Assembly: GCA_030038035.1 (NCBI GenBank)
Contig: JASHPP010000636.1
Coordinates: 1 to 9,266 of the forward strand
Length of the DNA stretch: 9,266 bases
Direction of reading: 5' to 3'
Origin: Trebonia sp.
GTDB lineage: Bacteria > Actinomycetota > Actinomycetes > Streptosporangiales > Streptosporangiaceae
The notes below the pieces were generated by a model, which was not told the DNA's origin, searched no databases, and saw only the letters and a program-made list of their open reading frames with translations. This document shows, piece by piece, positions 1 through 6,337 of the stretch. A program made the translations under genes and the position numbers. How positions within the stretch are numbered: position 1 is the stretch's first letter; every line of letters begins with the position of its first letter.

Positions 1-429
1 GATCGGCAGGCCGTGCAGGAGATCGCCGAGCGCGATGCCGATGACCAGCGGGACGATCAGGCTGCCGACGCCGAGCGCCCAGCTCCAGGTGCCGCGCCAG
101 CGCTTGTCCGGGTCCTTCCCGCGGTACTCGAACGATACGCCGCGCAGGATCAGGCCGCAGAGCAAGAGGACCACGGCCAGGTACATGCCGGAAAACAAGG
201 TGGCATACCAGCCGGGGAACGCGGCGAACATCGCCGCGCCGGCCGTGATCAGCCAGACCTCGTTCCCGTCCCACAGCGGGCCGATCGTGTTGATGACCGC
301 CCTGCGCCCGGCCTCGTCACGGCCGACTGCTCCGTGCAGCATGCCGACGCCCAGGTCGAACCCTTCGAGGATGAAGAACCCCGTCCACAAAATCGTGATG
401 AGGATGAACCAGAACGGGACCAGTGCCAT
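1..429 (-). CDS. cydB: Cytochrome bd oxidase subunit II, N-terminal part (cut by window edge)
   Basis: This is the first 143 residues of CydB, the membrane subunit that pairs with CydA in the bd-type terminal oxidase. The family is usually about 330-380 residues, so the C-terminal 60% lies outside the window. Reverse translation starts MALVPFWFILITILWTGFF and shows the family hallmarks LEGFDLGVG (residues 21-29, conserved Asp25) and GPLWDGNEVWL (50-60, with W53, D54 and E57). At least three hydrophobic helices are visible, at about 5-22, 58-75 and 78-95. The ATG at 427-429 is preceded by GAGGTGA, which overlaps the cydA stop; the stop-to-start gap is 8 bp. The gene is co-transcribed and probably translationally coupled with cydA. 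Identification is from recognised CydB motifs; nothing is odd in the visible part. Confidence 0.95.
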   Translation of the reverse strand, partial: MALVPFWFILITILWTGFFILEGFDLGVGMLHGAVGRDEAGRRAVINTIGPLWDGNEVWLITAGAAMFAAFPGWYATLFSGMYLAVVLLLCGLILRGVSFEYRGKDPDKRWRGTWSWALGVGSLIVPLVIGIALGDLLHGLPI

Positions 430-432
430 CGC

Positions 433-439
433 TCACCTC
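433..439 (-). promoter_or_regulatory. cydB ribosome binding site overlapping the cydA stop codon
   Basis: On the minus strand the sequence reads TGAGGTGAGCGATG: the cydA TGA (438-440) shares bases with the GAGGTGA Shine-Dalgarno, followed by the cydB ATG. This arrangement favours reinitiation and a fixed CydA:CydB ratio. It also decides the cydB start. Confidence 0.75.
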
Positions 440-1820
440 AGTACTGCATCGCGGGAACGGGCGTGTCGACATCCTGTTCCGCTTGCGGTCTCTCGAGCTG
501 CCTGCGCGAGTAGCGCAGCATGAGGATCAGGTCGACGGTGCCCAAAGCGCCGTAGAGCAGGACGAAGACGGCCAGGCTGATGATCAGGTACGTGGTGCTG
601 ACGGTCGGTGAAAGGCCGTTCTTGGTCAGCATGATGCCCTGCACGATCCATGGCTGGCGGCCGCTCTCCGTGAGCAGCCAGCCCGCCGTGTTGATCACGA
701 AGGGCAGCACGGCCATCCAGATGGCGCACCACAGGAAGCGCCGGGAGGTGGCCAGCTTTTTCCTGCGGGCGAGGATGAGCCCCCACAAGCCCACGAGGAA
801 GACGATGACGGCCAGGTAGGCCATGACCCGCATGCTCCAGTACTGGATGAACACGTTCGGCACGTAGTAGCCGGGCCCGAACTGCTTGGTGTACTGCGAC
901 TGCAGCGGGTCCAGCCCGACGACCTTGCCATTCCAGTGGTTGGTGGCGAGCAGGGAGAGCAGGTGCGGGATCGCGATGATCTCGGTCGGCGTCTGGTCGT
1001 TGTTGCCGCCGCCGATCTGGAACAGCGAGAACGAGCACGGCTGGCAGGTGGTCCACTGCGCCTCGGCGGCCGCGATCTTCATCGGCTGGTAGCGGGCCTC
1101 GATCACGCCGAGCTCGTCGCCGACCAGCATGGTCAGCAAGATGGCCGGGACCAGCACGGCGAGCGAGAGCCGGGCCGGGATGAGGAACACGGCGCGGTCG
1201 CCGCCGTGCCGCAGTTGCCACGCGGACACCGCGAGCATGACCGCCGCGCCGGTCACGATGGCGGCGAGGACCACCTTGGCGTACCCCCACACGAACACGG
1301 GGTTGGTGAACAGCGCCCAGATGTCGTTGAGCTGCGGCGAGCCGTGCACCATGACGTACCCGACCGGGTGCTGCATCCAGGAGTTGGCCGCCATGATGAA
1401 TGCCGCCGACAGGACGCTGCCGAGGAAGACAAGCCAGATGGTGGCCAAGTGCACACGGCGGGAGAGCTTGTCCCAGCCGAACAGCCACAGGCCAAGGAAC
1501 GTGGATTCGAGGAAGAAGGCGGCCAGCCCCTCCATCGCCAGCGGCGCGCCGAAGACGTTGCCGACGAGCCGCGAGTAGGCCGACCAGTTCATCCCGAACT
1601 GGAACTCCTGCACTAGGCCGGTGACGACGCCGATGGCGACGTTGATGACAAGCAGCGTGCCGAAGAACCTGGTCAGCCGCAGGTATTCGGGTGTCCGCCG
1701 CCGGTACCAGCTGGTCTGCAGCATCGCGGTGACGAAGGCGAGCCCGATCGTCACCGGGACGAAGAAGAAGTGGTTGACCGAGGTGAACGCGAACTGCCAG
1801 CGGGCGAGGGTCTCCTGCAC
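438..1820 (-). CDS. cydA: Cytochrome bd oxidase subunit I (CydA), short Q-loop, altered heme-ligand position
   Basis: This is the heme-bearing subunit of bd oxidase, which reduces O2 to water with electrons from quinol in the cytoplasmic membrane. Its 460 residues compare with 522 in E. coli, mostly because of a short Q-loop. Visible landmarks are H17 (E. coli H19, heme b595/d side), the block GAPLAMEGLAAFFLEST (91-107, with E97 and E105 equal to E. coli E99 and E107), quinol-site K248 and E253, R331 and M333 (E. coli R391 and M393), and GRQPW (387-391). About nine hydrophobic helices are present. Two oddities stand out. An ungapped alignment from NPV (173) to SAW (201) puts K182 at the E. 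coli H186 position, the heme b558 axial ligand. The Q-loop also has C259-x-x-C262. The start is GTG, with GAGGAG 6 nt upstream, placing the N-terminus where CydA normally begins. It lies 12 bp after the GMC gene. Confidence 0.95.
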   Translation of the reverse strand: MQETLARWQFAFTSVNHFFFVPVTIGLAFVTAMLQTSWYRRRTPEYLRLTRFFGTLLVINVAIGVVTGLVQEFQFGMNWSAYSRLVGNVFGAPLAMEGLAAFFLESTFLGLWLFGWDKLSRRVHLATIWLVFLGSVLSAAFIMAANSWMQHPVGYVMVHGSPQLNDIWALFTNPVFVWGYAKVVLAAIVTGAAVMLAVSAWQLRHGGDRAVFLIPARLSLAVLVPAILLTMLVGDELGVIEARYQPMKIAAAEAQWTTCQPCSFSLFQIGGGNNDQTPTEIIAIPHLLSLLATNHWNGKVVGLDPLQSQYTKQFGPGYYVPNVFIQYWSMRVMAYLAVIVFLVGLWGLILARRKKLATSRRFLWCAIWMAVLPFVINTAGWLLTESGRQPWIVQGIMLTKNGLSPTVSTTYLIISLAVFVLLYGALGTVDLILMLRYSRRQLERPQAEQDVDTPVPAMQY

Positions 1821-1826
1821 GCGGGA

Positions 1827-1832
1827 CTCCTC
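1827..1832 (-). promoter_or_regulatory. cydA ribosome binding site directly after the GMC stop
   Basis: The minus strand reads TGA-GAGGAG-TCCCGC-GTG. The GMC stop (1833-1835) is immediately followed by a perfect GAGGAG and a 6-nt spacer to the cydA GTG. This supports the GTG start and suggests coupling of cydA translation to the oxidoreductase gene. Confidence 0.75.
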
Positions 1833-3503
1833 TCAGCTTGTCTTGCCGGCCGAGGGGGAGGCCTGCGCCGTCGAGGGGAAGGCCTGCGCCGTCTCCGCCG
1901 GCGCCCGGCGCGGCGCGGGTGCCCAGGCCAGCGCGCTGGCGCTCACGCCGAGCCGCTCCGCGATGTGCTCGCCGACGCGGATGGCGTTGGCCATCGCGGT
2001 CAGCGCGGGGTTGACCGCGCCGATGCTCGGGAAGAAACTCGTGTCCGCGACGTACAGGTTGTCCACCTCGTGCGCCTTGCAGTTGACGTCAAGCACCGAG
2101 GTGGCCGGGTCGGTGCCGAACCGGCAGGTTCCCGCCTGGTGGGCGACGCCGGCGATGGCGACGTTCATGCTCATGTAGAAGTTCTTGTGCAGGACGTGGT
2201 GCTCGGCCATGCCGATGTGGTTGAGGATCCTCTTGAACTCCGCGTACAGGCCCGCCGCCTCGGTGTCGTTGCTGTCGGTGTAGGCAAGGTGCACGTTCCC
2301 GTCGCTGTCGAGCGTGACCCGGTTGTCGGGCTTGGGGAGATCCTCGGTCGTCAGCCAGAAGTCCACCGCGTGCGCGGCGACCTCCTGGAGGCTGAGCGTC
2401 GGGGCGAGCCTGGTCAGGTGCGGCTCTTCGCCCTTCATCGCCATCGCGTTGGACTTGCCGAGCAGCTGGATGTTGCCCAGCGGCCACTCCCGCTCGTCGC
2501 CCGGCAGGTAGAAGTCGTTGATCGCCAGGGTCTTCTGGAAGACCGTGTCGTTGGGTTCCTTGCCGAGCGCCACCACCGCCTTGCTGTTGTGGAACATGTA
2601 GTTGCGCCCGACCTGGTCCGATCCGTTGGCCAGCCCGGCCGGGCAGGCGTCGGACGCCGACCTGAGCAGGATCTTGGCCGTGTTCGTGGCCCCGGCCGCC
2701 AGCACGACGATGTCGCCGCCGTAGGTCTCTTCCTTGCCGTCTCCGCCCCGGTCGACGATGACGCCGGTGACCGTCCGGCCGGACGGGTCGGTCTCCAGGC
2801 GCACGACCTCGGCACCCGTGAGCAGGGTCACGTTGGGCATGTCGAGCAGCGGCCGGACGGCGATGATGTCGGCGTCAGCCTTGGCGTGCACGAGGCACGG
2901 GTAACCGTCGCAGGTGGCGCACCGGATGCACCGGCTCGCGGGCCGGTGGGCCTCGTCAAGCAGGATGCCACAGGGAGCAGGGAACGGATGGTAGCCGCCC
3001 GCCTCGAGCGCGTCGGAGATCGCCTGGATTCGCGGCTCGTGGGAGACTGGCGGCCACGGGTACTGCCGCGACCAGCGGCCCTCGGTGGGATCCCTGCCGT
3101 GCACGCCGTGCACCTGGTACAGCCATTCCGCCTTGGTGTACCAGGGCTCAAACTCCTCGTAGCCGAGCGGCCAGGCCGGCGATATGCCGTCGGCGTGCCG
3201 GATTTCGCCGAAGTCCTGCGGCCGCAGCCGGTACAGCGCGGCGCCGTACAGCTTGGTCGCCCCGCCGACGAAGTAGTGCACCTGCGGCTGGAACGGCGTC
3301 CCGTCGCGGTCGTACCAGGTATCGGTCGATATGTACCTGCCGTCGACGAACACCGGCCCTGGATCCCAGTTCTCCACCTCCCTGGTCAGGAAGTCGCCGC
3401 GTTCCAGCAGCAGGATCCGTTTCCCGGTCGACGCGAGCGTGTACGCCAGCGTCCCGCCGCCCGCCCCCGTCCCGACGATGATGACCTCGAAGTCCTCTGC
3501 CAC
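1833..3503 (-). CDS. GMC-family FAD-dependent oxidoreductase with a four-cysteine motif
   Basis: This is a 556-residue glucose-methanol-choline family flavoenzyme that oxidises an alcohol or sugar hydroxyl; the substrate cannot be read from sequence. The N-terminus has the Rossmann FAD motif GTGAGGG (11-17) with E35 as the likely ribose ligand, followed by FVGGATKLYG (78-87), a GMC flavin-site signature. The C-terminal block has H455 in HQAGTCRFG and N498 in GAVNPALT, the usual catalytic His/Asn pair. C192, C195, C198 and C203 form Cx2Cx2Cx4C at the place where FAD-glucose dehydrogenase alpha subunits bind a 3Fe-4S cluster. There is no signal peptide and no adjacent gamma or cytochrome c subunit gene. 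The C-terminal tail (about 524-556) is Ala/Pro-rich with a 7-residue repeat. The start is GTG with AGGAGG 5 nt upstream (3509-3514). The gene sits between GH15 (55 bp upstream) and cydA (12 bp downstream). Confidence 0.9.
   Translation of the reverse strand: MAEDFEVIIVGTGAGGGTLAYTLASTGKRILLLERGDFLTREVENWDPGPVFVDGRYISTDTWYDRDGTPFQPQVHYFVGGATKLYGAALYRLRPQDFGEIRHADGISPAWPLGYEEFEPWYTKAEWLYQVHGVHGRDPTEGRWSRQYPWPPVSHEPRIQAISDALEAGGYHPFPAPCGILLDEAHRPASRCIRCATCDGYPCLVHAKADADIIAVRPLLDMPNVTLLTGAEVVRLETDPSGRTVTGVIVDRGGDGKEETYGGDIVVLAAGATNTAKILLRSASDACPAGLANGSDQVGRNYMFHNSKAVVALGKEPNDTVFQKTLAINDFYLPGDEREWPLGNIQLLGKSNAMAMKGEEPHLTRLAPTLSLQEVAAHAVDFWLTTEDLPKPDNRVTLDSDGNVHLAYTDSNDTEAAGLYAEFKRILNHIGMAEHHVLHKNFYMSMNVAIAGVAHQAGTCRFGTDPATSVLDVNCKAHEVDNLYVADTSFFPSIGAVNPALTAMANAIRVGEHIAERLGVSASALAWAPAPRRAPAETAQAFPSTAQASPSAGKTS
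1859..1893 (-). repeat. Short in-frame repeat in the GMC C-terminal tail
   Basis: The 14-mer AGGCCTGCGCCGTC occurs at 1859-1872 and again at 1880-1893 (offset 21 bp). It encodes two heptads of the type TAQAxPS near the end of the oxidoreductase. It is probably a recent slippage product in a disordered tail. Confidence 0.6.
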
Positions 3504-3558
3504 GACTGCCTCCTGGTGATGTCAGGATCGTCGTCCCCGGCCAGGGCCGCGGACCTCG

Positions 3559-5445
3559 CTATACGGCCGCCACGATCTGTTCGATGGCGGCGACCCGGTC
3601 CGGGTGCGCCGCGCGGCGGTCGAGTTCGCGGTTGAGCGTGATCGCGGCGTTGATCAGCGACAGGTGCGTGAACGCCTGCGGGAAATTGCCGAGCTGCTCG
3701 CCGGTGGGCCCGATCTCCTCGGAGAACAGGCCCAGGTGATTGCCGTAGGTCTGCATCTTCTCGAACGTCAGCACCGCCTCGTCCAGCCGTCCGCTCCTGG
3801 CGAGCGCGTCGACGTACAGGAAGGTGCACAGGGAGAAGGTGCCCTCGTCTCCGTGCAGCCCGTCGGGAGAGGCGGCCGGGTTGTAGCGGTAGACGAGGCT
3901 GTCTGAGACGAGTTGCCTGTCGATGGCGCGCAAGGTGGACAGCCACATCGGGTCCTGGGGCGCGACGAAGCCTTCGAGCGGCATGAGCAGCAGCGAGGAG
4001 TCCACGACGTCGGTGCCGTAATGCTGGGTGAAGGCGCGGGCCACGGGATTCCACCCGCGTTCCATGATCTGGTTGTACAGCCGGTCCCGTTCGATGGCCC
4101 ACTTGGCGATGTTGGCCGGGCGGCCCGTGTGCTCGGCCATCCGGATCGCCCTGTCCAGGGCGACCCAGCACTGGAACCGGCCGTAGGTGAAGTCCTGGCG
4201 GCCGCCGCGAGTCTCCCAGACGCCTTCGTCGGGCTGGTCCCAGTGGTCGGCGACCCAGTCGATGATCTTGGTGAGCTCCTGCCACCCACGGTGCGCGATC
4301 GGCAGGCCCTGCCCGGCGCTGTCGTAGAGCGCGTCCATGGCCTCGCCGTAGATGTCGAGCTGCAGCTGGTCGGCCGCGCCGTTGCCGATGCGGACCGGCC
4401 GCGATCCCCGCCAGCCCTCGAAGTCCAGGTTCTCCTCGCTCAGCTCAGAGCTGCCATCGACCCGGTACATGATCTTCAGCGGTCCGGAGGCGCCGCCGAC
4501 GTGCTCGGACACCCGGTCCCGCAGCCAGAAGCTGAACCTGGCCGATTCGACCAGGTAGCCGAGGCCGGCCAGGGCGTGCATGGTCAGCGACCCGTCTCTG
4601 ATCCAGGTGAAGCGGTAGTCCCAGTTCCGCTCGCCGCCGGCCTGCTCGGGCAGCCCGAACGTGGCGGCGGCGACCGGCGCGCCGGCCGGCTCGTAAGTCA
4701 GCAGCTTGAGGGTCATCGCGGAGCGGTTGACCACCTCCCGCCAGCGTCCCATGTAGGTCGAACGGCCCAGCCACTCCTTCCAGAAGGCCGCCGTCTCCTC
4801 GGCCAGCTGGTCGAGCTCGGCCGCCGTCATGGCCCGCGGCGCACCGCCCATGGACTCGAGCACCACCCCGCGGCCGCTTTCGCCTTCCCGCATCGTGAAG
4901 GTCGCGCGCAGCCCGTCGCCGGCCCGCTCCACCGACGCCCTTTCCTCGGCCGCGTCGCGCCTGCCCGCGGTGTGCAGCGTCAGGTGCATCCCGCCGTGCT
5001 GGCGGAAGACCGCGCCGTCCGCGGAGATCTCGACCGTGTGCCCGGCGCGGCCATAGTCGAACCGGGGCTGGATCTCCATCTCGAACCGCATGGTGCCCCG
5101 GGCCACCCGCAGGTGCCTGACCAGCCGGTGCCGGTCGGTGGGGGTCGCCCCGCCCTCGATGACCGGCATGAAGTCGAGCACCTCGCCGACGCCGTCCGGG
5201 GTCATGAAGCGGGTGATCAGCATCGCGGTGTCGGGGAAGTACAGCTGCCTGGACACATAGCCATCGCTGACCGGCTTGATCGAGAAGTGGCCGCCCCGCT
5301 CGGCGTCAAGCAGCGACGCGAACAGGCTCGGGGAGTCGAACCGCGGGCAGCAGAAGAAGTCCACGGTCCCGTCGGTGGACACCAGCGCGCACGTCTGCAG
5401 GTCGCCGATGATCCCGTGATCGCTGATGTTCGGGTAGCGTTCCAC
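3559..5445 (-). CDS. Glycoside hydrolase family 15 (glucoamylase/trehalase-like)
   Basis: This 628-residue protein is of the bacterial GH15 type that includes glucoamylases and the mycobacterial trehalase, which release glucose from alpha-glucans or trehalose. The N-terminal beta domain begins with ISDHGIIGDLQTCALVS and contains DFFCCPRFDSPSLFA (29-43), both typical of the family. The (alpha/alpha)6 catalytic domain starts near residue 235 and has NWDYRFTWIRDGSL (274-287) and GNGAADQLQLDIYGE (354-368). GVWETR (408-413) carries the likely general acid E411. SEEIGPTGEQLGNFPQAFTH (575-594) carries the likely base, E576 or E577. There is no signal peptide, so it is probably cytoplasmic, which favours trehalose or glycogen-derived sugars (inference). 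The GTG start is fixed by GAGGAG at 5452-5457 with a 6-nt spacer. It is the first gene of the apparent operon with GMC and cydAB. Confidence 0.92.
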   Translation of the reverse strand: MERYPNISDHGIIGDLQTCALVSTDGTVDFFCCPRFDSPSLFASLLDAERGGHFSIKPVSDGYVSRQLYFPDTAMLITRFMTPDGVGEVLDFMPVIEGGATPTDRHRLVRHLRVARGTMRFEMEIQPRFDYGRAGHTVEISADGAVFRQHGGMHLTLHTAGRRDAAEERASVERAGDGLRATFTMREGESGRGVVLESMGGAPRAMTAAELDQLAEETAAFWKEWLGRSTYMGRWREVVNRSAMTLKLLTYEPAGAPVAAATFGLPEQAGGERNWDYRFTWIRDGSLTMHALAGLGYLVESARFSFWLRDRVSEHVGGASGPLKIMYRVDGSSELSEENLDFEGWRGSRPVRIGNGAADQLQLDIYGEAMDALYDSAGQGLPIAHRGWQELTKIIDWVADHWDQPDEGVWETRGGRQDFTYGRFQCWVALDRAIRMAEHTGRPANIAKWAIERDRLYNQIMERGWNPVARAFTQHYGTDVVDSSLLLMPLEGFVAPQDPMWLSTLRAIDRQLVSDSLVYRYNPAASPDGLHGDEGTFSLCTFLYVDALARSGRLDEAVLTFEKMQTYGNHLGLFSEEIGPTGEQLGNFPQAFTHLSLINAAITLNRELDRRAAHPDRVAAIEQIVAAV

Positions 5446-5613
5446 GACTATCTCCTCGCCGCTGCGTCGCGCTTACCCCGCCACGGTCGCCCGCCGCGCG
5501 GCCGCGTCGCATCACCCCGCCAGGATGATTCGGCTCCGCAGGCGCGACTGCCGCGCCGCGGCCGGTGGTGCGGGCGCCGCTGCGGGCGCGCCAGGCACAC
5601 AAGCCGCCCGCGC

Positions 5614-5660
5614 CCCCGGCTCAGGAAAAAATCGAAATCATTATCCCGAACGAGCCGGGG
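5614..5660 (-). promoter_or_regulatory. Possible promoter/operator of the GH15-GMC-cydAB operon
   Basis: A perfect 9-bp inverted repeat (CCCCGGCTC at 5614-5622, GAGCCGGGG at 5652-5660) encloses a 29-nt AT-rich segment in otherwise very GC-rich DNA. On the minus strand this segment contains GATAAT (5640-5645), a good -10 candidate, but no convincing -35 lies 16-18 nt upstream. It would leave a leader of about 190 nt before the GH15 GTG. The symmetric arms could be a regulator site. This is inferred from position and composition only. Confidence 0.3.
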
Positions 5661-5801
5661 CGCCTGCCCGTGCCCCGTTACTGTGGCACCGCGCAGCGCC
5701 GCCATTGGCGGGACCCGTTCTCTTCCCGCCACCGACGGTCATCTGGCAGACGACTCCCGCGGCGGGCAGCTCTAATGTCGGGCTCTGGCGCAGATAACGG
5801 G

Positions 5802-5965
5802 ACAGTGCGGATGCCGGTGACCATGGTCTGGGCGGTTTCGGCGGCGACCTGGCAGCTGGCCCGGTCGGGGCCGGCGCCCGGGATGGCCTGGATGGCGCCG
5901 GTGATGGCGATCCGCGGCGCCTGGTACAGCGCTGGCAGCGCCCGCGTCTGCTGTTGCGGGCAGGC
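5802..5965 (-). pseudogene. Possible decayed coding fragment, unrecognised
   Basis: In one minus-strand frame, the stretch that includes YQAPRIAITGAIQAI and CQVAAETAQTMVTGIRTV has nearly all codons ending in G or C, like the true genes here. Downstream of about 5802 the same frame abruptly loses that bias (codons such as TTA, TCT, ATT, AGA). No start, ribosome binding site or known family is seen. It may be a remnant of a deleted gene, or chance in GC-rich DNA. Confidence 0.25.
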
Positions 5966-6030
5966 CGGGCCGCCGGAGCGCGGTACCCGGCCGCCTGGTG
6001 CCTGCGGCCGCTGCCCCGGCCTCCCTGACT

Positions 6031-6083
6031 GGGCCAGCTGCGCCAACGGCCCGGCTGTATCGGGCCAGCTGCGCCAACGGCCC
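6031..6083. repeat. 22-bp direct repeat pair with hairpin potential
   Basis: Identical 22-bp copies lie at 6031-6052 and 6062-6083 (period 31, 9-bp spacer). Each starts GGGCC and ends GGCCC, so each can form a small hairpin. The flanks extend this to ACTGGGCC (6028-6035) and GGCCCAGT (6079-6086), which can also pair across the whole block. It lies about 85 bp upstream of the KOW gene. It could be a tandem operator, a terminator-like structure or a small repeat; the sequence does not decide. Confidence 0.6.
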
Positions 6084-6157
6084 AGTTGCCTCAACTCCCC
6101 GGCAGTGGGACTAGCCGCGGACAGTGAGAACGCTGGCGCCCAGATCGTCTAGGTGAC

Positions 6158-6163
6158 TAACCT
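6158..6163 (+). promoter_or_regulatory. -10 element for leaderless transcription of the KOW gene
   Basis: TAACCT fits the actinobacterial -10 pattern TANNNT and ends exactly 6 nt before the ATG at 6170, so transcription would begin at or next to the start codon. The only Shine-Dalgarno-like sequence, AGGTGA at 6151-6156, is 13 nt from the ATG, too far to be ideal. No clear -35 is seen. Confidence 0.45.
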
Positions 6164-6169
6164 TTCACG

Positions 6170-6337
6170 ATGAGCTTCACAATCGGGGATTCCGTGATGA
6201 TCGCTAACGGGCCGTTCGAGGGTCGCGAGGCTGTCGTCGTAGCCGTCGCAGGGACCCGATTTGTAGTTCAGGCTGAGGTCTTCGATCGAACGGTTCGGCT
6301 CTGCCTGACGGCGGACGATCTCCGCGGGTGCTGGTAG
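6170..6337 (+). CDS. Small KOW-domain protein (55 residues)
   Basis: This short gene encodes essentially one KOW domain. It begins MSFTIGDSVMIANGPFEGRE, then a hydrophobic beta strand (AVVVAV), FVVQAEVFDR (32-41) and a closing LTADDLRG. The order GDxVxI-xxGPFxGxxAxV-V.V.VFxRxxxxxLxxDxL matches the C-terminal KOW domain of NusG/RfaH-like factors and KOW-bearing ribosomal proteins, which bind RNA, ribosomal protein S10 or polymerase partners. The NusG N-terminal domain is absent. The ATG directly precedes the conserved GDSV strand, so the start is firm; transcription is probably leaderless. Its stop overlaps the next gene by 10 bp, indicating a two-gene unit. Only about two thirds of codons end in G or C, clearly fewer than in the cyd operon. 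The function is unknown; a role in transcription or translation is inferred from the fold alone. Confidence 0.75.
   Translation: MSFTIGDSVMIANGPFEGREAVVVAVAGTRFVVQAEVFDRTVRLCLTADDLRGCW

Larger units (their letters stand above)
5446..6169. other. Long non-coding interval with repeats and a possible decayed fragment
   Basis: No convincing gene is seen in this stretch of about 720 bp between the divergent GH15 operon and the KOW gene. It holds an AT-rich island between inverted repeats near 5614-5660 and a G/C-third-position-biased patch on the minus strand (about 5802-5965) that resembles a remnant of coding DNA. It also holds a 22-bp direct repeat at 6031-6083. Long open frames cross it on both strands, but none has a ribosome binding site or recognisable motifs. 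Confidence 0.6.

Noticed and set aside
433..1488. Minus-strand frame of 351 codons inside cydA
   Set aside because: It is an alternate frame of cydA on the same strand; the cydA frame carries all family motifs.
1770..3635. Long plus-strand open frame (621 codons) opposite the GMC gene
   Set aside because: It is antisense to a clear GMC oxidoreductase. It is Arg/Val/Asp/Gly-rich without motifs, typical of shadow frames in very GC-rich DNA.
3913..5775. Long plus-strand open frame (620 codons) opposite the GH15 gene
   Set aside because: It is an antisense shadow of the conserved hydrolase, with biased composition and no recognisable domain or ribosome binding site.
6031..6083. CRISPR-like repeat
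   Set aside because: There are only two copies with a 9-bp spacer and no cas genes; this is not a CRISPR array.
5565..6152. Plus-strand frame of 195 codons in the non-coding interval
   Set aside because: It has Cys/Pro/Arg-rich composition, no ribosome binding site and no motif, and it crosses repeats and the AT-rich island.
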